This document shows positions 52,106 through 60,527 of a stretch of 64,000 nucleotides of DNA, piece after piece. The notes below the pieces were generated by a model. That model did no database searches. It was not told the DNA's origin and saw only the letters and a program-made list of their open reading frames with translations. Each line of letters starts with the position of its first letter. Within the stretch, counting starts at the first letter, position 1. Where the stretch lies: contig NZ_FYEE01000015.1 of assembly GCF_900187645.1 (NCBI RefSeq), positions 32,935-96,934 of the forward strand. Reading direction: 5' to 3'. Both the position numbers and the translations under genes were made by a program. The DNA is from Pseudomonas sp. Irchel 3E20. GTDB lineage: Bacteria; Pseudomonadota; Gammaproteobacteria; Pseudomonadales; Pseudomonadaceae.

Positions 52106-52795
52106 TTAGCCCATGTGCTGCTGATCCTGGGCGATCGCGCTCTCCAGGGCATCAAGCAGGGCTTTACGCACTTTGAGCTTGGTGTTCTTGTGGGCGGTCA
52201 TGTTGATCTTCTTCAACTGACGGGCAGCTTCCAGCGCTGCACTCTGCAACTCTTCAGGGGCCACAACCTTGTCGAGGAAACCGGCGTCTACCGCGCTCTG
52301 CGGGTTGAACATCTCGCCATTGATGACCGAACGGTGGAACGCCGAACGGCGCAGGCGATCGCGGGCCAGCTCGATGCCGGCGTGGTGCATGGTCATGCCG
52401 ATCTGCACTTCGTTCAGGCCAATGCTGAACGGGCCGTCGACACCAATGCGGTAATCGGCCGACAACAGAATGAAGGCACCTTTGGCCACCGCGTGCCCAG
52501 GGCAGGCGACGATCACCGGGAAGGGATGCGACAGCAGGCGCCGCGCGAGTGTGGAGCCCTGGGTCACCAGGCTCACCGCCTCCTTGGGGCCGGCGGTCAT
52601 GACTTTCAGGTCATAGCCACCGGACAGAATTCCCGGCTGCCCGGTAATGATGACCACGGCACGGTCGGCCACTGCCTGGTCCAGCGCGCTATTGAACGCG
52701 GCAATCACGTCCGGGGAAATGGCATTGACCTTGCCGTTGTTCAACGTCAGGGTCGCGATACCGTCTTCGAGGTGGTAGGAAATCAACTCACTCAT
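52106..52795 (-). CDS. Crotonase/enoyl-CoA hydratase family protein
   Basis: The 229-residue crotonase-fold protein has LTLNNGKVNAISPDVI, SGGYDLKVM and the oxyanion-hole loop CPGHAVAKGAFILLSADYRIG. The catalytic glutamates of true enoyl-CoA hydratases are not clearly present, so the reaction is uncertain. It is transcribed alone; two palindromes lie upstream (52863-52878 and 52926-52941). Confidence 0.85.
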   Translation of the reverse strand: MSELISYHLEDGIATLTLNNGKVNAISPDVIAAFNSALDQAVADRAVVIITGQPGILSGGYDLKVMTAGPKEAVSLVTQGSTLARRLLSHPFPVIVACPGHAVAKGAFILLSADYRIGVDGPFSIGLNEVQIGMTMHHAGIELARDRLRRSAFHRSVINGEMFNPQSAVDAGFLDKVVAPEELQSAALEAARQLKKINMTAHKNTKLKVRKALLDALESAIAQDQQHMG

Positions 52796-52862
52796 GACGC
52801 TATTCCTTGTAATGAAGTAGGCAGACGTTACTCACCGCCACCCTCCAGGTAAAGCGCCGTGA

Positions 52863-52878
52863 CTGACCGCCCGGTCAG
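52863..52878. promoter_or_regulatory. Candidate TetR-type operator upstream of the crotonase
   Basis: CTGACCG-CC-CGGTCAG lies 68 bases upstream of the start codon and has the shape of operators bound by acyl-CoA-responsive TetR proteins. It is a sequence match only. Confidence 0.4.
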
Positions 52879-52925
52879 CCCCGAGCCCAGCGCCAGGCCC
52901 CACCCGCCACGCCCGCGGCCCATTA

Positions 52926-52941
52926 CCTTCTATATAGAAGG
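52926..52941. promoter_or_regulatory. Perfect 16-base palindrome
   Basis: CCTTCTATATAGAAGG is a perfect palindrome about 130 bases upstream of the crotonase start. It stands out in a GC-rich region and may bind a dimeric regulator. Confidence 0.4.
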
Positions 52942-53035
52942 GCCCGCCAAGCCAGAGATTGGCCGGTTTGCCCTGCACCCCAGCCGGGCAAGCTGCCTAA
53001 ATGCCTTAAGCGCATGAAAATTCTGAAAAAAACCT

Positions 53036-53064
53036 TTGCCATCGGAAAAGCTTTCGACTACATT
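53036..53064 (+). promoter_or_regulatory. Sigma-70 promoter of tRNA-Ser
   Basis: TTGCCA (53036-53041), 17 bases, TACATT (53059-53064). It is 38 bases upstream of the mature tRNA, and GC-rich sequence follows the -10 as in stringently controlled promoters. Confidence 0.65.
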
Positions 53065-53102
53065 AGCGCGCCTCGACAGACTGAAAGAGTTTGAAGAGCA
53101 AC

Positions 53103-53192
53103 GGTTGGGTGTCCGAGTGGCTTAAGGAGCACGCCTGGAAAGTGTGTATACAAGAAATTGTATCGAGGGTTCGAATCCCTCCTCAACCGCCA
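53103..53192 (+). tRNA. tRNA-Ser (anticodon GGA)
   Basis: A 90-base type II tRNA. The acceptor GGTTGGG pairs with CTCAACC (one G-T), the anticodon loop is CTGGAAA, giving GGA, and a long variable arm and GGTTCGAATCC T-arm follow. CCA is encoded. A terminator follows 14 bases on. Confidence 0.95.
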
Positions 53193-53205
53193 TATTCGAT
53201 ACACA

Positions 53206-53238
53206 AAGCCCCTGGTTTCTAGCGAAATCAGGGGTTTT
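53206..53238 (+). terminator. Terminator of tRNA-Ser
   Basis: AAGCCCCTG pairs with CAGGGGTTTT, with GTTTC/GAAAT extending the stem, followed by T-rich sequence. It could also serve as the end of the minus-strand pcp transcript. Confidence 0.75.
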
Positions 53239-53342
53239 GTGGTTTCTGGCATCTGGAAAGTCGGCCTTCGGGTCATCACGCTACAGGCTCAGTGCATGTT
53301 TACGTGCGGGCAGAAGCGCTGTGGAACCAGCCGTTACTGCCC

Positions 53343-53978
53343 CTAACTCACCTGCCCCCCACTCTCCACCACATCCACCGCAGTCTCCCAAGCCGCCAGC
53401 GCAGCGATGCGCAGGCCCTCGACTTGTGTGGCCAAAGCCATGGTCGGATGGGGCGTGGTGGGGGCGGGCAGGCAGGGAACGTGGATAAAGCCGCTGCGTA
53501 TGCCGGTGCCGGCGAGGCTGTGTTGCAGGAGGTAGAACACCTGGTTGCAGACAAAGGTACCGGCGGTGTGTGAAACGCTGGCGGGGATGGCGGCTTCGCG
53601 CAGGGCTTTGACCATGGCTTTGACGGGCAGGGTGCTGAAGTAGGCCGCGGGGCCGTCGGGGGCGACGGGGGTGTCGATGGGTTGCTGGCCGAGGTTGTCC
53701 GGGATGCGGGCGTCGTGGAGGTTGATGGCCACGCGTTCGATGGACAGGTCTGGGCGCCCCGAGGCCAGGCCCAGGGCGATGACCATCTGCGGGCGGTGTT
53801 CGGCCAGCAGTTGCGCCAGGCTGCCCGGCGCGGTGGCGAAGGCGCAGGGCAACTGGCGGGCGACGATCCGCAGGTCGTCGCGCAACTGCACGCCGTCGAG
53901 CCTGCGCGCCACTTCCCAGGAGGGGTTGATGGGGTCTTGGTCGAAGGGCTCGAACCCGGTCAGCAGCAGGGTGTTCAT
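53343..53978 (-). CDS. pcp: Pyrrolidone-carboxylate peptidase (pyroglutamyl peptidase I)
   Basis: Pcp removes N-terminal pyroglutamate from peptides in the cytosol. The 211-residue C15 peptidase has the triad Glu81 (SIERVAINL), Cys144 (HTAGTFVCNQVFY) and His166 (GFIHVPCLP). It starts seven bases after the DUF979 stop, and the two membrane genes DUF979 and DUF969 precede it in one operon. Confidence 0.95.
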   Translation of the reverse strand: MNTLLLTGFEPFDQDPINPSWEVARRLDGVQLRDDLRIVARQLPCAFATAPGSLAQLLAEHRPQMVIALGLASGRPDLSIERVAINLHDARIPDNLGQQPIDTPVAPDGPAAYFSTLPVKAMVKALREAAIPASVSHTAGTFVCNQVFYLLQHSLAGTGIRSGFIHVPCLPAPTTPHPTMALATQVEGLRIAALAAWETAVDVVESGGQVS

Positions 53979-53985
53979 TGGCGCC

Positions 53986-54936
53986 TCACATCAACAGGTA
54001 GAGAAGGACGATGTTGACCACCAGCATCAGCAGCGCGGTGGGCATCTGGGCCTTGATAACGGCGTTTTTGTCCGGCAGTTCCAGCAGCGCGGCGGGGACG
54101 ATGTTGAAGTTGGCCGCCATGGGCGTCATCAGGGTGCCGCAGTAGCCGGAGAACATGCCGATGGCCGCCATCACGGCGGGGTTGGCACCGAACACACCCA
54201 CCAGCACCGGTACGCCGATGCCGCCGGTCATCACCGGGAACGCGGCGAAGCCATTGCCCATGATGACGGTGAACAGGGCCATGCCCAGTACGTAGACCAT
54301 CACCGCCACCAGGCGCAGGTCGAGGTTGATGTAGGTAGTGGCCACGTGCGCCACGGCGTCGCCCACGCCCGCTTCGTTGAACAGCAGGCCGAGCATGGCC
54401 AGCATCTGCGGCAGCACCATGGCCCAGCCCAGGGCTTCGGTCAGGCGCCGGGATTCGCGCATGGCCTGGATCGGCGTGTCGCGGGTCAGCCAGCAGGCCA
54501 GCCCGAGGGCGATCAGGCAGCCCAGGCCGAGAGAGACGAAAGTGGTGTTCTTCGGGTCCAGCAGTGGCACGCCGTCGATCTCGGTGTGCTTGAGCAGCAC
54601 TGAACCGATGACGGTGGTCAGCGGAATGGCCAGGGCCGGAATGAACAGTTTGTGGCCCAGGCGTCCGGCACTGGCGCGGGCGGCCTTGACGTGCAATTCG
54701 GCGTGGGCGCCACGGCCGACGCCGCCCAGGCCGGCGATGATTGCCATCAGCACCACACCGCCGCCGACGACGGCCGGGTCAAGGCGTTCACCCACCAGGA
54801 AGACCACGGCGAAGAGCATCCAGAACAGCCCGGTGGACCAGCGCTTGGGGTGGCTGCGGTCGCTGAGGATCATGCCGGCGGTGATGAGCAGTAGCACTCC
54901 GGCCAGCCAGAACAGGTATTGGATCGAGATAATCAT
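53986..54936 (-). CDS. DUF979 family membrane protein
   Basis: The 316-residue inner-membrane protein has about nine hydrophobic segments and motifs such as GNGFAAFPVMTGGIGVP. It overlaps the DUF969 gene by four bases (ATGA) and is followed by pcp. The pair is probably a two-subunit permease; with pcp it may import pyroglutamyl peptides or 5-oxoproline. This substrate is inferred from position only. ATG 54936 was chosen over the longer frame, whose extension is not membrane-like. Confidence 0.85.
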   Translation of the reverse strand: MIISIQYLFWLAGVLLLITAGMILSDRSHPKRWSTGLFWMLFAVVFLVGERLDPAVVGGGVVLMAIIAGLGGVGRGAHAELHVKAARASAGRLGHKLFIPALAIPLTTVIGSVLLKHTEIDGVPLLDPKNTTFVSLGLGCLIALGLACWLTRDTPIQAMRESRRLTEALGWAMVLPQMLAMLGLLFNEAGVGDAVAHVATTYINLDLRLVAVMVYVLGMALFTVIMGNGFAAFPVMTGGIGVPVLVGVFGANPAVMAAIGMFSGYCGTLMTPMAANFNIVPAALLELPDKNAVIKAQMPTALLMLVVNIVLLYLLM

Positions 54937-55658
54937 TGCGCGCTCTCCACCTGGCGGCCGGGTTGCCCGGTGGGCTGCATTTCGCGGGTCAGCATGCGAT
55001 CGAAACGGTGCAGGCGGATGGCGTGGATGATGAACGCGCAAATGGCCGTGGGGATGCCCCAGAAGGCGATGTGCAGCGGTTCGACGTCCAGGCCCGAGCC
55101 CAACAGGAAGGTGTGCATCAGGGCAATCGCACCAAAGGCGACGAAGATGTCTTCGCCAAAGAACAGCCCCACGTTATCGGTGGCCGCGCACATGGCCAGG
55201 ACTTTGTGGCGCAGGGCATCGGGGAGTTTGCCGTAGCGTTTTTCCGCTGCGCCCTCGGCCATGGGCGCCAGCAGCGGGCGCACCATTTGCGGGTGCCCGC
55301 CCAGGCTGGTCAGGCCCATCGCGGCGGTGGATTCGCGCACGAACAGGTAAATAATCAGCAGGCGCCCGACGGTGGCGCGCTGGAACCGTGCGATCCAGTT
55401 CTGCGCATGCAGGCGCAGGCCGTGGCGTTCCAGCAGGCCGATGACGGCCAGGGGCAGCAGCAGGATCAGTTGCAGGGCACGGGTTTCGATGAAGCCTTCG
55501 CCCATGGTGGCGAGGATTTTTTCCGGGGAAAAGTGTGCGGCCAGGCCCGTGGCGATAGACGCCGCGGTGACGACGAGCAAGGGGTTAAAGCGCAGCACGA
55601 AGCCGACCACGATGACGAGCACGCCTATCAGCGGCCACAGGTTCACGACGGTTTGCAT
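54933..55658 (-). CDS. DUF969 family membrane protein
   Basis: The 241-residue inner-membrane protein has about six hydrophobic helices and a conserved-looking LVRES-type loop (FVRESTAAMGLTSLGGHPQM). It is first in the DUF969-DUF979-pcp operon. ATG 55658 follows GAGG. The family has no proven function; a transporter half is the reasonable inference. Confidence 0.85.
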   Translation of the reverse strand: MQTVVNLWPLIGVLVIVVGFVLRFNPLLVVTAASIATGLAAHFSPEKILATMGEGFIETRALQLILLLPLAVIGLLERHGLRLHAQNWIARFQRATVGRLLIIYLFVRESTAAMGLTSLGGHPQMVRPLLAPMAEGAAEKRYGKLPDALRHKVLAMCAATDNVGLFFGEDIFVAFGAIALMHTFLLGSGLDVEPLHIAFWGIPTAICAFIIHAIRLHRFDRMLTREMQPTGQPGRQVESAQ

Positions 55659-55899
55659 GGGGTTGAAGTCCTCAGCGGCAGGCCACGGCGCCACAGCGAA
55701 CCGACGCGCAGGTCAGGTTCATGCTTGGAGAACGGCGCGCAGCGCGACTCGGTTTTTATTATTGACCCGGGAGGCCCAGCGTCAGTGGCGAGCATCTTTG
55801 CCGCCAGGGGGGGATGCGTCCAACAAAAAAACTTGTAGCTGCACAACAGGAAAACTTGTCGCGCACGGGGCGCCGCAACTGGCGTCGCCCCGCTCGCGG

Positions 55900-57465
55900 C
55901 TAGCGGTTGAAGCGTTCCACCAGGGAGTACTGGGTGGTGGCGGTGCGGGTCAGTTCCTGGCTGAGCAGGGCCGAATGCTGGGCCTGCTCGGAGGTCTGGT
56001 CGGCGAGGTGGGCGATGTTGGTGATGTTGCGGCTGATCTCTTCGGCCACGGCGGTTTGCTCCTCGGTGGCGGCGGCGATTTGGGTGGTCATATCGGTGAT
56101 GTGGGCCACCGCATCGCTGATGCCCACCAGCGCCTTGTCCGCTTCGAGCACCCAGGCCACGCCTTCTTCGGCCTGGCGATGCCCGCTGGCCATGACCTGC
56201 ACCGCGTTGTTGGACGACTGCTGGAGCTGGGTGATGAGTTGGTGGATTTGCTGGGTCGATTGTGTGGTGCGCTGGGCCAGTTGCCGCACTTCGTCGGCGA
56301 CCACCGCGAAGCCGCGGCCCATGTCGCCGGCCCGCGCCGCTTCGATGGCGGCGTTGAGGGCCAGCAGGTTGGTTTGGTCGGCGATGCCTTTGATGACGTC
56401 CACCACCGTGCCGATTTCATTGCTGTCGCGGGCCAGTTGAGCCACGGTCTGGCCAGTTTCGCCCACCACCACCGATAGGCGCTCGATGGCCTGGCGGGTG
56501 TCGCGGGCCACGTTGCGGCCATGGCTGGTCAGTTGATGGGCCTGCTGGGTCGCGTCGGCGGTGCGCTGTACATGGCTGGCCACTTCCTGTGTGGTGGCGG
56601 CCATCTGGTTGACGGCGGTGGACACCTGCTCGGTTTCCACGCGCTGGCGTTCCAGGCCTTTGGAGCTATCGGCGGCGAGCGTGTCGGAGCGGCTGGCCAA
56701 TTGATTGACCTGCTCGGCGCTGTCCTGCAGGCGCGTGAGGCAGGTTTTCAGGCGTGCGTCCTGGCTGATGAGGGCGGTTTCCAGGCGCGCCTGGGGGCCA
56801 CGGCCGTCGCTGTACATCTGGGCGATCAAACCATCACAGGTGCTGCGTTCCACACCCTGGAGCAAATGCTTGAGGCCGTTTTTACGCCCGTACAGGGTCG
56901 CACCGCCAAGGGCGATGGCCAGCACCGCCGCCAGGGCGAAAGCCAGCGACGCGCCGAGCCACAGCATCAGCGCCGCGCTCACTTGGCTAAGCAGCAGCAA
57001 TGGCAGCCAGTCTTGGGCCAGGCTCAGCCACAGATGGCGCCGGGGGAGGGCCGGTTTGCCCTGGTTGATGCGCAGATACAGGGCTTGGGCGCGCTGGATC
57101 TGCCGGGCCGTGGGCTTGACCCGCACCGACTCGTAGCCCACCACTTGGTTGCCCTCGAAGATCGGCGTGACGTAGGCGTTGACCCAGTAGTGGTCGCCAT
57201 TCTTGCTGCGGTTCTTGACGATGCCCATCCACGGGCGCCCTTGCTTGAGGGCCGCCCACATGTGGGCGAACACGGCGGACGGTACATCGGGGTGGCGCAC
57301 GATGTTCTGCGGGGCGCCGATCAGGTCATCGCGCTCAAAGCCGCTGATCGCGACAAACGCATCGTTGCAGTAGGTGATGACACCCCGCGCATCGGTAGTG
57401 GAGATGAGCTTTTGCGACGAACCCAGGGCGACTTCTCTGTGGGTGACAGGCTGGTTGTTTCTCAT
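55900..57465 (-). CDS. PAS-domain methyl-accepting chemotaxis protein, Aer-like
   Basis: The 521-residue receptor has an N-terminal PAS domain (about 15-115; TDARGVITYCNDAFVAISGF), a hydrophobic region (about 155-200), and an MCP signalling domain with the hairpin-tip sequence QTNLLALNAAIEAARAG. The layout is that of the aerotaxis receptor Aer, in which PAS binds FAD and reports redox state. ATG 57465 gives MRNNQPVTHREV, the usual Aer N-terminus. Confidence 0.92.
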   Translation of the reverse strand: MRNNQPVTHREVALGSSQKLISTTDARGVITYCNDAFVAISGFERDDLIGAPQNIVRHPDVPSAVFAHMWAALKQGRPWMGIVKNRSKNGDHYWVNAYVTPIFEGNQVVGYESVRVKPTARQIQRAQALYLRINQGKPALPRRHLWLSLAQDWLPLLLLSQVSAALMLWLGASLAFALAAVLAIALGGATLYGRKNGLKHLLQGVERSTCDGLIAQMYSDGRGPQARLETALISQDARLKTCLTRLQDSAEQVNQLASRSDTLAADSSKGLERQRVETEQVSTAVNQMAATTQEVASHVQRTADATQQAHQLTSHGRNVARDTRQAIERLSVVVGETGQTVAQLARDSNEIGTVVDVIKGIADQTNLLALNAAIEAARAGDMGRGFAVVADEVRQLAQRTTQSTQQIHQLITQLQQSSNNAVQVMASGHRQAEEGVAWVLEADKALVGISDAVAHITDMTTQIAAATEEQTAVAEEISRNITNIAHLADQTSEQAQHSALLSQELTRTATTQYSLVERFNR

Positions 57466-57535
57466 ATCCCTATGCTCTTGATGGTATGACGGGGGGAATA
57501 TCATCGGCTGAATGGTCTAAAAGGTTAGTCCAAGC

Positions 57536-57570
57536 GCAAATAAAAACGGTAATTGACCGGTTTTATTTGC
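57536..57570. promoter_or_regulatory. Long imperfect palindrome upstream of azlC
   Basis: GCAAATAAAAACGGT (57536-57550) faces its complement ACCGGTTTTATTTGC (57556-57570) with one mismatch and a five-base loop. AT-rich arms in a GC-rich spacer suggest an operator for the divergent aer or azlCD genes. No T run follows. Confidence 0.5.
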
Positions 57571-57700
57571 ATGCCGCCCCCATTCGCCGCCGTTTGGCGC
57601 CCCATTTGTGCCGTTTTCTACGTTCGCAACGCAAGATCGTTCAAGACAGGCATTGGCAAAACTGCCAACCTTGGCGGCCGACCTTGATGAGCACCCTGCG

Positions 57701-58393
57701 ATGCCCACTGCGCTTCCCCAACATGCATTCGTCCGTGGCGCGATTGCGATCCTGCCGCTGTCCCTGGCCTGTGCGCCCTGGGGCCTGCTGGCCGGGTCCA
57801 CCGCCATCGACGCTCAACTCACGCCGCTGCAAAGCCAGGGCCTGTCGGTGATTGTGTTTGCCGGCGCGGCGCAACTGGTGGCCATCGGCATGATTAAAGG
57901 TGGCGCGGGCGCGCTGTCGATCTTGTTGACCACGCTTTTGTTGACCTCCCAGCACTTGCTGTATGGCATGCACATGCGCACGACCCTGTCGCCGCTGCCG
58001 TTGCGCTGGCGTATGGGCTTGGGCTTTTTGCTCACCGACGAGTTCTTCGCTCTGGTCAGCCAGTACGACCGCCAGACCTTCAACCGCTGGTACGCCCTGG
58101 GGGTGGGCCTGAGTTTTTACCTGATCTGGAACCTCTTCACCCTCGCCGGCATCGTGTTGGGCAAGAGCATCCCGGGGCTGGAACACCTGGGGCTGGAATT
58201 CTCCATCGCGGCAACTTTCATTGCCTTGATTACGCCGGTGGTGCGCGACGTGCCTACGGTGATCTGCGTGGCGGTGTCGCTGTTTTGCGCGGTGCTGTTC
58301 AGCTACTGGCGGTGGGAGTCGGCGGTGGTCGCCGCGGGGTTGGCGGGCATGGCCGCCGGGTTTATGTGCAAACGCCTGGCGGTGCGCCTGTGA
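57701..58393 (+). CDS. azlC: AzlC family branched-chain amino acid permease, large subunit
   Basis: The 230-residue inner-membrane protein has the AzlC pattern: GAIAILPLSLACAPWGLLAG, then GLSVIVFAGAAQLVAIGMI and LLTSQHLLYGMHMR. With AzlD it exports branched-chain amino acids or analogues. The start codon overlaps nothing upstream; the stop overlaps the azlD ATG. Confidence 0.92.
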   Translation: MPTALPQHAFVRGAIAILPLSLACAPWGLLAGSTAIDAQLTPLQSQGLSVIVFAGAAQLVAIGMIKGGAGALSILLTTLLLTSQHLLYGMHMRTTLSPLPLRWRMGLGFLLTDEFFALVSQYDRQTFNRWYALGVGLSFYLIWNLFTLAGIVLGKSIPGLEHLGLEFSIAATFIALITPVVRDVPTVICVAVSLFCAVLFSYWRWESAVVAAGLAGMAAGFMCKRLAVRL

Positions 58394-58704
58394 TGATCTT
58401 CGCCATTATTGTGGGCATGGGCCTGATCGTTTTTTTCAACCGCTACCTGTTCCTGGAACCGCGGCTGCCATTGCGCCTGGGGCGCAACGTGAAGGATTTT
58501 CTTGGTTTCGCGGTGCCGGGCATGCTCACCGCGATCTGCGGGCCGATCATTTTCATCAGTGACCATCAGCTCAACCTCAACCCGGCCAACCCTTACCTGT
58601 GGGCCGGCCTGTGTGCGGTGGGGCTGATGCTGTGGACTGGCCGTGTGCTGACCACGGTGCTGCTGAGCATGGGGATGTTCTACCTACTGCGTTGGTGGCT
58701 CTGA
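58393..58704 (+). CDS. azlD: AzlD family small subunit
   Basis: The 103-residue membrane protein with three or four helices (VPGMLTAICGPIIF and similar) is the partner of AzlC. The ATG overlaps the azlC stop. Its last 25 bases overlap the end of the convergent NlpC/P60 gene. Confidence 0.92.
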   Translation: MIFAIIVGMGLIVFFNRYLFLEPRLPLRLGRNVKDFLGFAVPGMLTAICGPIIFISDHQLNLNPANPYLWAGLCAVGLMLWTGRVLTTVLLSMGMFYLLRWWL

Positions 58705-59201
58705 AGGGCCAGGCCTTGCTGGGCGGCGGTGGCGTTGAACGGGCGCGGTGGTGGCTCATGGAAGCGCTTGGCGGTTTTGTAGCTGCGCCGCCAATAGTTG
58801 TTGCTCAAGCTGTCGATGCGCACGTTTTTGCCGGTGCGCGGGGCGTGGATGAATTTGTCGTCACCGATGTACAGCCCCACATGGTTGATCGGGCCTTTGC
58901 CATTGCGCGCGAAAAACACCGCGTCTCCCGGTTTCAAATGGGGCTTTTCAACGGTCTTGTAGCCGGCCTTGACCATGGCGGCGGTGGTGCGAGGCAACTT
59001 GATGTCGGCTTCATGGTGAAACAGGTAGACCATCAGGCCGCTGCAATCGAAACCGCTTTTTTCGCTGTTGCCGCCCCAGCGATAGGGTGTGCCAATCAAA
59101 TCGTGGGCACGGTCGATGACCTGGGGCAGTGGGCTGGCTGTGGTTTGGCTGATGTGTACGAAAAAGCTACAGGTGATGAGTAAGAAAAGGCGCTTAAACA
59201 C
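58680..59201 (-). CDS. NlpC/P60 family peptidoglycan endopeptidase
   Basis: The 173-residue secreted protein has a signal peptide (MFKRLFLLITCSFFVHISQT, cleavage after TAS) and the NlpC/P60 fold with the catalytic Cys53 (DCSGLMVYL), His107 (NHVGLYIGD) and a third residue near His119. It cleaves gamma-D-glutamyl-diaminopimelate bonds in stem peptides. The C-terminal 20 residues overlap azlD on the opposite strand. Confidence 0.9.
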   Translation of the reverse strand: MFKRLFLLITCSFFVHISQTTASPLPQVIDRAHDLIGTPYRWGGNSEKSGFDCSGLMVYLFHHEADIKLPRTTAAMVKAGYKTVEKPHLKPGDAVFFARNGKGPINHVGLYIGDDKFIHAPRTGKNVRIDSLSNNYWRRSYKTAKRFHEPPPRPFNATAAQQGLALQSHQRSR

Positions 59202-59367
59202 GAGGAAATTACCGTGTTGAAAAATGAAGGCGCCAATCTAGGGATATAACGAGAGCAGCTATGTAGGGCGTTTTACCTTGTTCTGGGTGAATAGTTCTCG
59301 CCCGATAAACGGTCATTCTCTGTCGCAGGCAACCGGGCGGTTCTATCTCGCCCGTCAGCCTGGTTTT

Positions 59368-60435
59368 TTACTCGCTTATCAACACACCTTCTGCCTGAAG
59401 CTGTGCTTTGGTCTGGCAGGGGTCGAGCAGGTTTTCCCCCAAATAAACCCCCGGTGCGGGCGGCGGTTGTTCCAGGCCCAGCAGGCGCTCGATTTGCAGC
59501 ACGGTGCCCAGGGCGGTGAGGTGGGTCTGGCCGGCGGGGTCGGTCAGCAACAGCGTGCGCTGTGCGGGGCTGCCCTGCCGGTCCGTGCCTGCGGCGCGCA
59601 GGCGGATGCGGTGCGGCCCGCCGTTGCCGGGGTTGTACAGCATGGCGCGGCGCAGGGGAGTAAAACGCGGGCCGGCAATCAGCTTCCACACGCCGCTGGC
59701 CACCAGGGTGCGCAACAGGCGCGTGGCGTTGCGGTCGTCGAAGGCGATGCGCGCTTCCACCGTCGCCGCGCCCAACAGGTGCGGCAGGCTGGCTTGGTCG
59801 GGGGTGTCGAAGCGGTACGTGGTGTGGCGCCCGGCGTCGCCGAAATTCGCCACCTGGCCGTCGCTGAAACCCTGGCGCTGCTGCCACTGCCCGCCATCCA
59901 AGGTGTGGAAGGGCACCGACAGACGATCCAGGTACTCCACCGAGTTCGGCCCGGCACGGTCGGCCAAGGCGTAGAGAATGTCCAGGCTGATGCGCTCGAC
60001 GCTGGCCAAGTCCTGCACCAGTTCGCGGGCCATCAGGCCGGCGGTGGCGGCCATCCATGCCGAGGCGAAGACCACCGGCGCCCGTGGCGGCGGGCCACTG
60101 GCGACGCACACCAGCGCTTGCTTGAGGCGCTCGGTCCAGCGCGTGACATCTATATAAGGATGGCCGCCGTCCAAGGCGAACCGCAGCAAGCGGTCGTGGC
60201 GGTCATTGGCCAGGGCGACGATCAGCGTGCCCTCGGCCAGGGCCGGGAACTGCGGCCCGTCGATGTCCAGTTGCAGCGTTTCGGCGCCCAGGGGCCGTGC
60301 CACTTCCTCGGCGGCCTGCACGCGACGCCCGGCGACAATCAACTGTACTTGGGGCTGGCGCCGATGCAGCATGGCCGCCACTTGCGCGCCGACGACGCCG
60401 GCCCCGCCGGCCAGCAATACGCGGTGTACTTTCAC
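59368..60435 (-). CDS. Saccharopine-dehydrogenase-like NAD(P)-binding protein
   Basis: The 355-residue protein opens with VHRVLLAGGAGVVGAQVA, a Rossmann motif, and is related to saccharopine dehydrogenases of the short YNL134-like type. The GTG start follows GGAA at 60435. It diverges from a TetR gene with a perfect palindrome in between, so it is probably the repressed target. The substrate is unknown. Confidence 0.8.
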   Translation of the reverse strand: MKVHRVLLAGGAGVVGAQVAAMLHRRQPQVQLIVAGRRVQAAEEVARPLGAETLQLDIDGPQFPALAEGTLIVALANDRHDRLLRFALDGGHPYIDVTRWTERLKQALVCVASGPPPRAPVVFASAWMAATAGLMARELVQDLASVERISLDILYALADRAGPNSVEYLDRLSVPFHTLDGGQWQQRQGFSDGQVANFGDAGRHTTYRFDTPDQASLPHLLGAATVEARIAFDDRNATRLLRTLVASGVWKLIAGPRFTPLRRAMLYNPGNGGPHRIRLRAAGTDRQGSPAQRTLLLTDPAGQTHLTALGTVLQIERLLGLEQPPPAPGVYLGENLLDPCQTKAQLQAEGVLISE

Positions 60436-60452
60436 GGGGTGATTTCCTATAT

Positions 60453-60468
60453 TTGGTCAATTGACCAA
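60453..60468. promoter_or_regulatory. Operator palindrome in the saccharopine-like / tetR spacer
   Basis: TTGGTCAATTGACCAA is a perfect 16-base palindrome 18 bases upstream of the minus-strand start codon, in the spacer of a divergent TetR gene. TetR repressors typically bind such palindromes to control both genes. Confidence 0.7.
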
Positions 60469-60527
60469 TTATTGGCATCGGTGGCGGGCGGCGTCGAGGT
60501 TTTTTTTCAACGGTCAGGAGGTAAGGG

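Larger units (their letters stand above)
52796..53102. other. Divergent crotonase / tRNA-Ser spacer
   Basis: The 307-base spacer contains two palindromes near the crotonase start and the tRNA promoter at its right end. No coding frame is convincing. Confidence 0.6.

Noticed and set aside
51885..52109. 74-codon frame after a purine-rich sequence
   Set aside because: It has a good-looking ribosome-binding site, but it runs through a terminator and its later translation is not protein-like. It may be a remnant.
53103..53238. tRNA-Ser as a phage or island attachment site
   Set aside because: No duplicated 3' tRNA segment, integrase or change in composition was seen next to the gene.
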